From positions 1-64,000 of the forward strand of contig JAYUSQ010000257.1 in NCBI GenBank assembly GCA_043755595.1: 64,000 bases of DNA. The letters run 5' to 3'. The position numbers were made by a program, and so were the translations under genes. Below are positions 55,435 to 64,000 of this stretch, in pieces. Below the pieces are notes generated by a model. The model was not told the DNA's origin and ran no database searches. It was given only the letters and a program-made list of their open reading frames with translations. The stretch comes from VFZP01 sp043755595 (GTDB taxonomy: Bacteria; Acidobacteriota; Terriglobia; Bryobacterales; Bryobacteraceae). Position 1 is the stretch's first letter. Each line of letters starts with the position of its first letter.

Positions 55435-56802
55435 CTCAGCGATGAGTGCGCATAGCCGCACGATATCATCCGCCGACGTCTGCCAGTTCCCAATCGCCAT
55501 ACGCAGCACATAGCGTCCGTCAATCACCGTGTGCGAGAGAAATGCGCGGCCGCTGGCGTTGATCGCCTCCAGCAACGCGCGGTTCTCATCGTCTGAGCCT
55601 CGATACCGGAAGCAGACCAGGGAAAATTCGATGGGCGCGGCGATTTCAAACCGTCCCTCCGCGATCAGACGGCGCGCGAAATCAGCCGCCATGCCGCAAT
55701 GCGATTCAATCATCGCGGCCACGCCGATGCGGCCATAAGATCGCATCACGAACCAGAGCTTCAAAGCGCGAAAGCGGCGGCCAAGCTGGAAGCTGTAGTC
55801 CATCATGTTGACGGCGGCGGGGTCTGCGGCGGTGCGGAGAAACTCGGGAACCAGACTGAAGGCGCCACGTAGAGTCTCCGGGTCGCGCGTGTAGAAGGCG
55901 CACAAGTCAGAAGGCGTCAGCAACCATTTGTGCGGATTGACTACGAACGAATCGGCGCGCTCAGCCCCGGCCAGATGATGGCGATACTTCTCCGAAACCG
56001 CCGCTGCGCCTCCGTAAGCCGCGTCGACATGCAGCCATAACTTCTCGCGCTCCGCGATAGCCGCAATCTCGGGCACTGGATCGACGCTTGCAACGCTAGT
56101 AGTTCCCACCGTGGCGACGACGCAAATGGGCGCCTTTCGCGCCGCGCGATCCGCCGCGATCATCTCAGCCAGTGCCTGGGGCTGCAACCGGAAGGTAGTA
56201 TCGACGGGGACCCTGCGAATCGCGTCGAGCCCGAATCCCACTGTCATTGCCGCTTTGTCCACAAAGGAATGCGCCAGCTCTGAGCAATAGACCGTGTACG
56301 CGCGACCGGCGTTGCCGAGAGAGCGCGATTGCGGATCGGCCCGGTGGCGCGCGCAAGCCAGGACATGCACGCCCGCCGTGGAAGCAGTGTCGTGAATCAT
56401 GCCAAACCATTCTTCCGGCAGCCCCATCCACTGCGCGAGCCAACGCAGCGTCACCTGCTCAAGCTCCGTACATGCGGGCGAGCTTTTCCAAAGCATGCCG
56501 TTGACGTTGAGCGCCGCGCAGAGCGCTTCGGCCAGAATCGCCGGCGGGGTGCCAGAGTTAGCGAAGTAAGCGTGGAAAGCCGGGTGATTCCAGTTGGTGT
56601 TGGCCGGAACGATCCGGTCGCGAAAATCGGCTAGGATCCGGCTCATCGCTTCCGGTTGTTCGGGACCCCGCGCCGGCAGTTCAGCTGTCAATTCGCCGGG
56701 GCGCACGGGCGGCAGCACCGGACGGACACGGATCGTTTCGAGGTATTCGGCGATCCAATCGACGACTTCGCGGCCATGTTGGCGAAATTCATCCGGCGTC
56801 AT
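55414..56802 (-). CDS. PLP-dependent aromatic-L-amino-acid-type decarboxylase
   Basis: Group II decarboxylases of this kind turn Trp, Tyr or Phe into amines. The PLP lysine is in VVNPHKWLL, the cofactor His/Asp in WLHVDAAYGG, and the N-terminal NHPAFHAYFANSGTPPAILA is typical of the family. ATG 56802 starts at the conserved TPDEFRQHG; the longer frame lies in aroK. Its start is 1 bp after the aroK stop. Its substrate cannot be fixed from the sequence. Confidence 0.9.
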   Translation of the reverse strand: MTPDEFRQHGREVVDWIAEYLETIRVRPVLPPVRPGELTAELPARGPEQPEAMSRILADFRDRIVPANTNWNHPAFHAYFANSGTPPAILAEALCAALNVNGMLWKSSPACTELEQVTLRWLAQWMGLPEEWFGMIHDTASTAGVHVLACARHRADPQSRSLGNAGRAYTVYCSELAHSFVDKAAMTVGFGLDAIRRVPVDTTFRLQPQALAEMIAADRAARKAPICVVATVGTTSVASVDPVPEIAAIAEREKLWLHVDAAYGGAAAVSEKYRHHLAGAERADSFVVNPHKWLLTPSDLCAFYTRDPETLRGAFSLVPEFLRTAADPAAVNMMDYSFQLGRRFRALKLWFVMRSYGRIGVAAMIESHCGMAADFARRLIAEGRFEIAAPIEFSLVCFRYRGSDDENRALLEAINASGRAFLSHTVIDGRYVLRMAIGNWQTSADDIVRLCALIAELAPPQD

Positions 56803-56803
56803 G

Positions 56804-57334
56804 TTAGTCAAGGATTGGGAGGCTAAGGATCGACAGCACCGAGGCGCGCGCGTCGTCGCCCTCGACCCCGACGCGATAGTCGGCCAGCGCGTAGGCCGCC
56901 TGGCGTTCCTTGAACAGAGCTGCAAATTTTTCCGGGTCCCGAGCGAGAGGCCGATGAGTTTGAGCGGCTATGCGCGCGCGGATGAGTTCAAACGGCGCGT
57001 CGAGCCAGAGTGTGATCCCGTTGCCACTGAGCATTTCGAAGTTGTTCGCCTGGGCAAACGCGCCTCCACCCAGCGCCACCACCATCGGTTGGCCATGTTG
57101 CGCGGTGCGCACGCGCCTCGCCAGCGCCTCATGCTCCCTCTTGCGGAACTCGGCCTCGCCGTGTTGTTCGAAAATCTCGGGAATCGTCAGGCCGGAGGCG
57201 GCCTCAATCTCCTTGTCGAGATCGGAGAAGGTCCAGCCCAGTTCGTCGGCGAGCGCGGCGCCGATGGTGGTTTTACCGGAGCCCATGAAGCCGACGAGAT
57301 AGAGGGCCGGCGTGCGAATCAGTCTAATGTCCAT
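56804..57334 (-). CDS. aroK: Shikimate kinase
   Basis: AroK phosphorylates shikimate in aromatic amino-acid synthesis. The Walker A GFMGSGKTT, the shikimate-binding DLDKEIE and FRKREHEAL, the GGGAF motif and the lid RPLA are all present, and the length is normal. It starts 14 bp after the SDR stop and precedes the decarboxylase, so the three minus-strand genes may be one unit. Confidence 0.95.
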   Translation of the reverse strand: MDIRLIRTPALYLVGFMGSGKTTIGAALADELGWTFSDLDKEIEAASGLTIPEIFEQHGEAEFRKREHEALARRVRTAQHGQPMVVALGGGAFAQANNFEMLSGNGITLWLDAPFELIRARIAAQTHRPLARDPEKFAALFKERQAAYALADYRVGVEGDDARASVLSILSLPILD

Positions 57335-57348
57335 GGCGCCTCGTTCGG

Positions 57349-58140
57349 CTATTGTCCCATCTTAAGGTCGCGATAGATTCGTTCGAGAATCCGGTCGGCC
57401 AGGCTTGGGGCCAGCACGTAAAAAAGCTGGAGCAGGGCGCCCATCGAAGGCGCCGTCACCGTGCGCTTCTCGCGCTCTACGCCACGGACCAGCGCTTCGG
57501 CGCACTTCTCCGCCGTGATCGCGAATTTCTTCATGGCCCAAAGCCGGTCAGGCGGACGGCCTGCGAGCGAGTGGTCCTGGAAGCCGGTCTTCACGTAGCC
57601 GGGACACACGGTAACGCAGCGAATGTTGAACGGCTTGAGTTCGATGCGGAGCGTGTCGGTGGTGGCGCTCAAAGCGAACTTGGTAGCCGTGTAGTTAGTG
57701 AACCAGGGCAACGGAACTTTCCCGGCGATCGAGCTCACGTTCACAATCATTCCGCCCCCGGCCGCCTGCATATGAGGCACCACCAATTGCACCAGTTCGA
57801 GTACGGCGAACACGTTGAGCTCATACATCCCGCGCACTTGCGCCATGTCCGCTTTGTAGGCGGGCACGTACATACCGACACCCGCGTTATTCACCAACAC
57901 ATCAATGCGGCCGAACTCCCGCAACGCCGCGTCCACGGCTTGTTGCCGGACCTCCGGCTTGGTGATGTCGCCCACGACCGCGATCGCTCCGCCTGCCTCC
58001 GCCGCCACGCGCTCCAGCTTATCTTTGCTCCGCGCCACCAGCACCTGTTTGGCGCCGCGCCGGTGAAACGCCCGCGCGGCCGCCGCGCCAATACCCTCGG
58101 AAGCGCCGGTCAGAAGAACTACTTTCCCGTTTAGATCCAT
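57349..58140 (-). CDS. Short-chain dehydrogenase/reductase family protein
   Basis: A classical SDR has TGASEGIGAAAA for the nucleotide, NNAGVGMY, the catalytic Ser in NVSSIAG, and YTATKFAL with the Tyr and Lys. The preference for NADP is suggested by ARSKDKLE at the second strand. ATG 58140 begins just before the first strand; 58167 is less likely. The C-terminal region is long and hydrophobic, as in membrane-attached DHRS7-like members. Substrate unknown. Confidence 0.9.
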   Translation of the reverse strand: MDLNGKVVLLTGASEGIGAAAARAFHRRGAKQVLVARSKDKLERVAAEAGGAIAVVGDITKPEVRQQAVDAALREFGRIDVLVNNAGVGMYVPAYKADMAQVRGMYELNVFAVLELVQLVVPHMQAAGGGMIVNVSSIAGKVPLPWFTNYTATKFALSATTDTLRIELKPFNIRCVTVCPGYVKTGFQDHSLAGRPPDRLWAMKKFAITAEKCAEALVRGVEREKRTVTAPSMGALLQLFYVLAPSLADRILERIYRDLKMGQ

Positions 58141-58161
58141 GCAATGCCGATAATGGTTAGT

Positions 58162-58806
58162 ATGCACGAGGACCTACTGCTACCGCTGTTTCCGCTCGGC
58201 GTCGTGCTGCTGCCGCACAACCAATTGCCGCTGCACATTTTCGAAGACCGGTACAAGGCGATGATCGGACAGGTCATCGCGGCGGGCGCCGAATTTGGGG
58301 TGGTGCTGGCGGCCGGCCGCGAGGGGTTGATGCCGAACGGTTGCACGGCCACCGTCGAGGAAGTGGCCGAACGCTATCCCGACGGGCGGATGGACGTCAT
58401 CACGTTGGGCCGCCGCCGTTTTGTCATCGAGTCCGTCGATACCACGCTTGAATATCTTCGCGCGACCGTTTCTTATTTCGACGACGACGACAGCTCGTCG
58501 ACGGTCGAGTTGCGCCGCCGCGCGATCCTCGCTTGTCAACGCTTACGGTGGCCGGATGACGACCCGGAAGAGCGTCAGTTTGACCTAGAGAGCCCGCAGT
58601 TGAGCTTTCAATTGGCGCGGTATGTCGCCGATCTGGACTTCCGGCAACAATTCCTGGTGATGCGGTCGGAATCGGCACGGCTGGAGCGGCTGATCGAATA
58701 TGTCCCCGGTTATGTGGCGCATTCCGGGCAAGCAGAACGGCTCAAGGAAGTGGCCGTCAAAAATGGCCATGGCCACCTGCCTCCGGGCCTGGTGAAGGGG
58801 TCATGA
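58162..58806 (+). CDS. LON peptidase substrate-binding-domain protein
   Basis: The protein is essentially the Lon N-terminal domain alone: LPLFPLGVVLLPHNQLPLHI, FEDRYKAMIGQ, then ITLGRRRFVIESV and a C-terminal helical part. No AAA+ or protease domain follows. Stand-alone forms are widespread and of unknown role, possibly substrate adaptors. ATG 58162 is 21 bp from the divergent SDR start; ATG 58144 or 58153 are alternatives but would crowd that gene. It overlaps the HAD gene by 4 bp. Confidence 0.88.
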   Translation: MHEDLLLPLFPLGVVLLPHNQLPLHIFEDRYKAMIGQVIAAGAEFGVVLAAGREGLMPNGCTATVEEVAERYPDGRMDVITLGRRRFVIESVDTTLEYLRATVSYFDDDDSSSTVELRRRAILACQRLRWPDDDPEERQFDLESPQLSFQLARYVADLDFRQQFLVMRSESARLERLIEYVPGYVAHSGQAERLKEVAVKNGHGHLPPGLVKGS

Positions 58807-59501
58807 GCGGGACCGGCGCGCCAATGGATTTGTGGATCGACGCTGACGACACATTGTGGGAGAACAACGTCTATTTTGAGCGGGCGTTTGCCGAGTTTGC
58901 CGGCTATCTGGCACACTCGCGGCATTCGCATGATGAGGTCCGCGGGCTGCTGGACGAGATCGAGCACGTCAACAACCGCATTTACGGCTATGGCTCGGCC
59001 AACTTCGCGCGAAATCTCGAACAGTGCTTCGAACGGCATTCCGAGCGCGGCATCGACGACGCCGATCGCGCGCGGATCCAGCGGTTCGGTCACGATTTGT
59101 TTCATCATCCGCTGCAGTTGATCGAGGGCGTGGAAGAAACTCTCGCCTATTTGACTGCGCGCCACCGGCTGATGTTATGTACGAAAGGCAATCCGGCCGA
59201 GCAGCAATCAAAGGTGGAACGTAGCGGATTGGCGCGGCACTTTCAGCACGTGCAGGTGGTGAAGGAAAAAGATGTGTGCTGCTACAGTGCCTTGGCATTG
59301 GAGCGGGGCGTGGCGCAAGCACAGTGCTGGATGATCGGGAACTCGCCGAAATCGGATATTAATCCCGCGCTCGCGGCCGGACTGGGAGCCGTATACATTC
59401 CACACAAAAACACGTGGCACCTGGAACAAGAGCCCGTGCCAAACGGCCACGAGCGGCTACTGGTGCTTGAAAGCTTCACAGCGTTGCGGCGGCATTTCTA
59501 A
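58803..59501 (+). CDS. HAD-superfamily hydrolase
   Basis: The acidic pair of motif I is present (DADDTLW), then a helical cap, LCTKGN with the motif II Thr, the lysine in VVKEKD, and IGNSPKSDINPA for motif IV. The protein is a C1-cap HAD phosphatase of the Gph/YjjG-like type; substrate unknown. ATG 58803 overlaps the LON-domain gene by 4 bp. Confidence 0.88.
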   Translation: MSGTGAPMDLWIDADDTLWENNVYFERAFAEFAGYLAHSRHSHDEVRGLLDEIEHVNNRIYGYGSANFARNLEQCFERHSERGIDDADRARIQRFGHDLFHHPLQLIEGVEETLAYLTARHRLMLCTKGNPAEQQSKVERSGLARHFQHVQVVKEKDVCCYSALALERGVAQAQCWMIGNSPKSDINPALAAGLGAVYIPHKNTWHLEQEPVPNGHERLLVLESFTALRRHF

Positions 59502-59544
59502 AACCGGTCGCTGACGCTCGCGGCTCAGTTCGGAGCCCTCGCGA

Positions 59545-60348
59545 CTATGGCTTCTTCGGTTCCGTTTTCGGAACCTCGACGGGCTTAGGCGCGTCGCCGG
59601 TGACGGGGTCGCCGAAGGTAATCGTCGACTCGGCCTTGAATCGCTTGTAAGCTTCGTACTTGACGTTCATGCGTATACGCACCGCTGGCCCGTCGTTGAA
59701 GAACAAAGTGTCGTTGGCCACCGTGTAAGTCGGGAACCAATACTTACCGTCGATCTGTTCACGGTAGGTTTCAAACTTGGGAAACTTGTAGTCGAATCCC
59801 TTCTTCACCAAACCCGTGCCCCGGCCGTAGGACTTGACGATTTGCAACTCCTCCCGGTCCACCCAGACCATGCCGGAGAAATAGCGTTTACCAGCCTCCA
59901 TCTTCTTGGGCTTGACGGCAAAAGCGTAGCAGGCGATTTCGTCAAGCGTCTCGTTGCCAAGGTAGCGGACGTAGTAAAGATCGATATCGCGGCTGGTCAG
60001 CACAAACGGCTGCGTGGTGCGCAAATCCTGCTCGTCTTCCGGCGTCAGACCGATCATATTCAGCGTCGGGACAGGGGCGCGCACGATCCGCTCGTTACGC
60101 TTCCCGTCCGCCGTGAAGAGAATATCGGAAACCACCTCATACTTGCCGCCGGCCGCGCCTGAGTTACCGTCAAACTCGCGCACCAGCGCCGTTTGGCGGT
60201 AGGTGTAGGCCTCGCGGGCTTTGGCGAACTCAGCTTCTTTTTCCGCGAAACTTTTGATAATCGTCTGGATCTCGGGCTCGGTCGGGTTGGCCTTGTCGGC
60301 AAACGCCACCGCCGAGGCAAGAGTGAGGGTCAGGATGGCCGTGCGCAT
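59545..60348 (-). CDS. Secreted or periplasmic protein resembling lipoprotein-sorting factors
   Basis: ATG 60348 follows AGGAGA and opens a signal peptide ending near AVAFADK. The body has a LolA-like or VioE-like beta-sheet run (YEVVSDILFTADGKRNERIV, SGMVWVDREELQIVKSYGRG) and a proline-rich tail (TEPKKP). Such proteins are common in Acidobacteria. The function is unknown; a lipid-binding half-barrel is plausible. Confidence 0.7.
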   Translation of the reverse strand: MRTAILTLTLASAVAFADKANPTEPEIQTIIKSFAEKEAEFAKAREAYTYRQTALVREFDGNSGAAGGKYEVVSDILFTADGKRNERIVRAPVPTLNMIGLTPEDEQDLRTTQPFVLTSRDIDLYYVRYLGNETLDEIACYAFAVKPKKMEAGKRYFSGMVWVDREELQIVKSYGRGTGLVKKGFDYKFPKFETYREQIDGKYWFPTYTVANDTLFFNDGPAVRIRMNVKYEAYKRFKAESTITFGDPVTGDAPKPVEVPKTEPKKP

Positions 60349-60430
60349 GGTTCTCCTTATTATGGGATGTTCCACCGGCGTTTGGGGTTTCATCTTCCTG
60401 GGCGCCGATCGTGCCAGAATAGGGGCAGCC

Positions 60431-60997
60431 GTGTTGACCGCCTCAGCCTACGATGTTCACGTGGAGCAACTCCAGCAAAGCATCAAACGCCTGCACGAGA
60501 TTCTCACTGAGGCCCGCATCCCCTACCGCATCGTAGGCGGAATGGCGGTCTTCATGCACGTGGCTGAGCGTGATCCTCTCAGTGCGCGTCTGACCAGAGA
60601 TGTCGACGCCGCGGTGGCCCGCGAAGATCTTCCTCGTCTGATCGAGGCCGCGCGGAAGGCTGGGCTTGATTATCGACACGCTGCGGGAGTCGACATGCTG
60701 GTGGACGCGGACGTTGGCGGCCGGGCACGCTCGGCGGTCCACTTGATCTTCATCGGTGAGAAGGTGCGGGCCAGCGACTACGAACCAGTCCCAGGTTCGA
60801 GCCCAAGCCGCACCGAAGAAGGGATCCTCATCGCGCCCGTCGCCGATCTGGTCCGCATGAAGCTGACGAGTTTCCGATTGAAGGATCGGGTTCATATCCA
60901 GGATCTCGATGCGGTCGGCCTCATCACCCCGGAAATCGAGGCGGCCCTGTCATCGGAATTGCGAGCGCGGCTCGTCGAAGTGCGTGCGTCGGACTAG
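60431..60997 (+). CDS. Nucleotidyltransferase-fold (AbiEii/MNT-like) protein
   Basis: The 188-residue protein contains RIVGGMAVFMHV followed by TRDVDAAV, the GG...DxD core of the nucleotidyltransferase fold seen in AbiEii toxins and MNT antitoxins. GTG 60431 was chosen; the longer frame from 60221 runs through another gene's leader. No AbiEi or HEPN partner adjoins, so a toxin-antitoxin role is unsupported. Its stop TAG overlaps, in CTAG, the stop of the convergent rhodanese frame. Confidence 0.75.
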   Translation: MLTASAYDVHVEQLQQSIKRLHEILTEARIPYRIVGGMAVFMHVAERDPLSARLTRDVDAAVAREDLPRLIEAARKAGLDYRHAAGVDMLVDADVGGRARSAVHLIFIGEKVRASDYEPVPGSSPSRTEEGILIAPVADLVRMKLTSFRLKDRVHIQDLDAVGLITPEIEAALSSELRARLVEVRASD

Positions 60998-61968
60998 CGG
61001 CGGCTGAAGCTCGGCAGTTGCACCAAATCGCCGGCTGGAACCGCCTCCACCGGATGGCCCGCCTTCCGCCACGCATTTAAGCCGCCCTGAATCACGAAAG
61101 CCTCGTACCCTCGATCGCGAAGTGCCCGCGCCACGCGCAGGCTGGTGGCGTCGCGCAGTCAAGTGCAGTATAGGTAGATCTTCTTGGCTTCGGGCAACTC
61201 ATGCATCGCCTCTGTCAGGCGGTTCGGCTCAAAGCGATTGGAGCCCTTAATCCTGATCGCTTTCGCCCCATAGTAGCCGTGGCTCCGGACATCGAATACC
61301 AGCAAGCCGTCCGCGCACTCTTCCATCACCCGGGCGACTTCGTCAGGCTCCACGCGCGGGATGTCCAGGAACTCCGACCGCAGACGCCGCGCCATGTAGA
61401 CGCGATAGACGATATACGCGAGCATGCCGAGCAGCAGGAGCGTCTTGGCAACCTCGCCCGCCGCCGCCATACGCATCGCAATGCCGCCGAGGAAGCCGCT
61501 AAAAAGGTAGCCCAAGCCAAAGTAAAACCCGGCATAGATCAGCGCGCCGGCAACATCGAACAAAAAGAATTGCCCGGGGCTCATCTTCAAGCTTCCCGCC
61601 AGCGGAGCAGCCATCGTATTGATGCCGGGAATGAACTTGGTGAACAGCAACGCCACGCGCCCGCGCTTGTAAAAGGCTTCGGCGGCCTTGTGAATGCACG
61701 ATTCGCGGTTCATGCTCATGCGGCACAAGAAGCCCAGAAAAAACCAACCGGTATAGCGGCCGGTGAGGTAAAGCAGTGTGTCGCCCAATAACAATCCAGC
61801 CAAGCCCGCTGCGAAGGTTGGTGCAACCGCGAGCCGGCCTTGATCGGCCAATGCCCCCGCGCTTAGCAGAGCCAACGCAGCGGGAAGCGGAATACCGATC
61901 GCTTCCACAAAACAAAGCGCGCCCAGCATGAGAATGCCGTGCCGTGCGATAAGAGCGAGTACGTCCAC
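60994..61968 (-). CDS. DedA family membrane protein fused to a rhodanese domain, with in-frame UGA (selenoprotein candidate)
   Basis: The N-terminal DedA part has four to five membrane segments and the motifs GDTLLYLTGRYTG and FTKFIPGINTMAAPLAG. A linker and a rhodanese domain follow (VFDVRSHGYYGAKAIRI). At codon 270, after IYLYCT, a UGA (61159-61161) stands where the family has the catalytic Cys (YCTC...EATS). The frame continues with LRDATSLRVARALRDRGYEA, then IQGGLNAWRKAGHPVEAVP, to a TAG at 60994-60996. If UGA is a stop, a 269-residue protein without rhodanese activity results. If read as selenocysteine, the 324-residue enzyme is complete. Confidence 0.8.
61129..61150 (-). promoter_or_regulatory. 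Possible bacterial SECIS-like hairpin after the UGA
   Basis: Nine nt after the UGA, CGCCAC pairs with GTGGCG (6 bp) around a 10-nt loop, CAGCCTGCGC. Size and distance fit bacterial SECIS elements, but the first loop G is the third base rather than the first or second, and GC-rich coding sequence forms such hairpins by chance. Confidence 0.35.
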
Positions 61969-62098
61969 GATTGCTCAGTTCCCACCCGTCGGCGGTAGAA
62001 GCGATTGGAAGAAGGGCGTGGTCGACGTCAATCCTTTTAGTATGCCTAACAAATGGGGCGCCGGAATGCGCCGGCTTCAGATGTGATGAAATGGATTC

Positions 62099-64000
62099 GT
62101 GACTTCCGCTTGGAAACTGGGCATGTTCGGCCTGACCGGCTTGGCGGCGACAGCCTGGGCCGCAGACCCGCCCGATTCTCGGGATTTCTTTGAAAAGCGG
62201 GTCCGTCCCGTCTTCGCCCGCAACTGCCTGGCATGTCATAGCGCCACTCGCATGGGCGGACTGGACATGGCCAGCCGCGAAGGGTTGTTGAAGGGCGGAA
62301 CCTCCGGTCCGTCAATCATTCCGGGCAACGCCAATCAGAGCTTGCTAATCCAAGCCGTCTCGCATCAGCACGAGAAAATTCGCATGCCGCTACAGCAGGC
62401 GCGGCTCGCCGGCGATCAGATTTCCGATCTGGTGGAGTGGGTGAAAGCCGGCGCGTTCTGGCCGGAGCCGGTAGCGGCGCCCGCTGCATCTGCCACCGCC
62501 AAGTACACGATCACTCCAGAGCAACGCGCGTTCTGGTCGCTTCAGCCGGTCAGGAAACCCGCCCCGCCTGCCGTGAAAAACGCCGCGTGGGCGAAGACGG
62601 ACATCGACAGGTTCCTGCTCGCCAAGATGGAGGGCAAGGGCGCTGGTCCGGTTGAGGCGGCTGACCGCCGTACCCTGGCTCGTCGCGTCTACTATGACTT
62701 GATTGGACTCCCGCCGACGGCCCGGCAAATCGACGAGTTTGTTAACGACACCGCGCCTGATGCCTGGGCGAAACTCGTGGATCGCCTGCTTGCTTCGCCG
62801 CGTTATGGCGAACGCTGGGGCCGGTACTGGCTGGATCTCGCTCGATACTCCGACGACCGGCTGGAGTCCGAAGTCGACGCACCGTACGCCAATGCTTTCC
62901 GTTACCGCGACTGGGTGATTCGATCCTTTAATCAGGACCTTCCGTTCGATCTCTTCGTCAAGGCGCAGATCGCGGGCGACCTCCTCGAAGTGGACAGCGC
63001 CAAACAGCAAAACCTGGCGGCCGGCCTGGGATTTTATGGCCTTCGTCCAGATACGCAAGACGATCGTGTCGATGCCACCGGGCGCGTGTTTCTCGGCCTC
63101 ACGACCGGCTGCGCACAATGCCACAACCATAAGTTCGATCCGATTCCAACCACTGACTACTACGCTTTGCAAGGCGTGTTTGAGAGTACGGAGAACGCCG
63201 AAATTCCGCTCGCGCCCGAAGCGATCGTGAAAGAGTATCAGGCGCGCGAGAAAGCCGCGAATGACAAGAAGCTACAGATTCGCGACTTCCTGCATGCACA
63301 GGCGCAACAACTGGCTGAGATGCTGGCGCAGCAGACGGTTCGCTATATCGCGGCGGTGCGGGCGAATCCTGGAGCTGATCTGAAAACGGTTGCCAGCCGC
63401 GAGCAACTCGATGTCGAGACCCTCGACCGCTGGGCCAAATATTTGGCGCGCGGCGAGTGGGAACATCCTTTTCTAAGAGACTGGAAGAGCCCGAACTTCG
63501 ACGCCGCTCGCTTCCAGTCCGACGTGCTGGCGGTCTGGAAAGAGCGCAAGACTGTCGACGACGAGAACACGTTCCGCCGCACCGAGGCTAAGAAGAAAGG
63601 TCCGAAGGCGGTGTTCGAGCCGACGTCTTTGAAGACCGAATCGTTCTATCTATGGCGCGATCTCTTCTTCAACGATTTCTACGGCAACGAATTTAAGCAG
63701 GAAGACGATGGGCTGCTTTACTACGGCCCCAATCGCGGCTATCTCGAGTCCGACGGCGCCATCGAGCGTTTCCTTCTAGGCGGCTGGAAAGACCATCTGG
63801 AAAGACTCCGCGCCGAGGCCAAAGAGCTGCGCGCGCTGGTTCCACCGCAGTATGCCTTCCTTCACGGCATCAAGGATTCGGCCAAGCCCAAAACCGAGCG
63901 CGTGCAAATCGGCGGCAAGCCGGAGAATCTCGGCGAAGAAGTGCCGCGCCGGTTCCTGACGGCTTTGTGCGAGGGCGACCCCGCGCCTTTTCAGCAAGGC
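62099..64000 (+). CDS. Planctomycete-type cytochrome c / DUF1549 protein, 3' end outside the window
   Basis: The frame is open from GTG 62099 to the last base (634 codons). A signal peptide (GLTGLAATAWAA) is followed by a PSCyt1 cytochrome c domain with CLACH (Cys43, Cys46, His47) and a DUF1549 (PSCyt2) domain (RWGRYWLDLARYSDD, GCAQCHNHKFDPIPTTDYYA) that contains a second CxxCH. DUF1553 is expected downstream. These secreted proteins often pair with DUF1501 proteins in Planctomycetes and Acidobacteria and are linked to polysaccharide breakdown by context only. An upstream methionine is not available in frame. Confidence 0.88.
   Translation, partial: MTSAWKLGMFGLTGLAATAWAADPPDSRDFFEKRVRPVFARNCLACHSATRMGGLDMASREGLLKGGTSGPSIIPGNANQSLLIQAVSHQHEKIRMPLQQARLAGDQISDLVEWVKAGAFWPEPVAAPAASATAKYTITPEQRAFWSLQPVRKPAPPAVKNAAWAKTDIDRFLLAKMEGKGAGPVEAADRRTLARRVYYDLIGLPPTARQIDEFVNDTAPDAWAKLVDRLLASPRYGERWGRYWLDLARYSDDRLESEVDAPYANAFRYRDWVIRSFNQDLPFDLFVKAQIAGDLLEVDSAKQQNLAAGLGFYGLRPDTQDDRVDATGRVFLGLTTGCAQCHNHKFDPIPTTDYYALQGVFESTENAEIPLAPEAIVKEYQAREKAANDKKLQIRDFLHAQAQQLAEMLAQQTVRYIAAVRANPGADLKTVASREQLDVETLDRWAKYLARGEWEHPFLRDWKSPNFDAARFQSDVLAVWKERKTVDDENTFRRTEAKKKGPKAVFEPTSLKTESFYLWRDLFFNDFYGNEFKQEDDGLLYYGPNRGYLESDGAIERFLLGGWKDHLERLRAEAKELRALVPPQYAFLHGIKDSAKPKTERVQIGGKPENLGEEVPRRFLTALCEGDPAPFQQG

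Noticed and set aside
60431..60997. AbiE-type abortive-infection system
   Set aside because: Only the nucleotidyltransferase-like protein is present; no AbiEi or HEPN/MNT partner adjoins.

Overview
The window looks like a chromosomal segment of an Acidobacteriota bacterium, probably of the Solibacter/Bryobacter group. This is inference from gene content, because no rRNA is present. The clues are a large secreted protein whose C-terminal part resembles the Solibacter TIGR03437-type domain, a CHRD protein with a PEP-CTERM tail, a planctomycete-type cytochrome c/DUF1549 protein, many secreted proteins of unknown function, Uma2 nucleases and GC-rich codon use. I saw no rRNA, tRNA, CRISPR array, insertion sequence or prophage.

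Layout. 1-6.5 kb: the end of an AAA+ ATPase gene, a lipoprotein gene, and a TetR / membrane-fusion / RND efflux operon. 6.6-7.6 kb: a scrambled patch holding an AlbA_2-type gene tail, a HigB toxin gene and a higA antitoxin gene split by a small inversion. 7.5-13.3 kb: SGNH hydrolase, glycosyltransferase, an NHL propeller, GTP cyclohydrolase II and the PEP-CTERM protein. 13.4-19.6 kb: a DUF433/DUF5615 module with a broken toxin, then the rimP-nusA-infB-DUF503 operon, which has an attenuator-like hairpin in its leader. 19.8-28.6 kb: a protealysin-like protease with its emfourin-type inhibitor, a HAD phosphatase, a secreted triple-repeat protein, a Uma2 nuclease, citrate synthase and a PQQ-type propeller. 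28.8-37.1 kb: a LemA-GYF protein, an AsmA-like protein, decayed BrnT/BrnA and HicB genes, an intact HicB/HicA pair, a serine hydrolase, an aldo/keto reductase and another Uma2 nuclease. 37.1-41.8 kb: the classical rpmH-rnpA-yidD-yidC-jag-mnmE cluster with a good promoter. 41.9-49.7 kb: the TIGR03437-like protein, rlmH, accD, a D-aminoacylase, an ABC-F ATPase and thiD. 50.3-54.5 kb: a minus-strand operon of a HutI-like protein, glutamate formimidoyltransferase, lipA, a metallo-beta-lactamase-fold hydrolase and a small secreted protein. 54.7-61 kb: a pseudouridine synthase, aroK with a PLP decarboxylase, an SDR, a LON-domain protein, a HAD hydrolase and a nucleotidyltransferase-like protein. 61-64 kb: a DedA-rhodanese fusion with an in-frame UGA, and a cytochrome/DUF1549 protein running off the end.

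Three observations stand out. (1) The DedA-rhodanese gene has a UGA exactly at the expected catalytic cysteine. The frame then continues through a complete rhodanese C-terminus and stops on a CTAG shared with the convergent gene, so it is a selenoprotein candidate. (2) Re-inverting a 222-bp block bounded by AGC/GCT rebuilds an uninterrupted 138-codon HigA frame that overlaps higB. (3) The HutI-like protein beside glutamate formimidoyltransferase keeps the family framework but has lost every canonical metal ligand, so it looks like a pseudoenzyme. In addition, one intact toxin-antitoxin pair sits among four damaged ones within 30 kb, while the surrounding housekeeping genes are intact.
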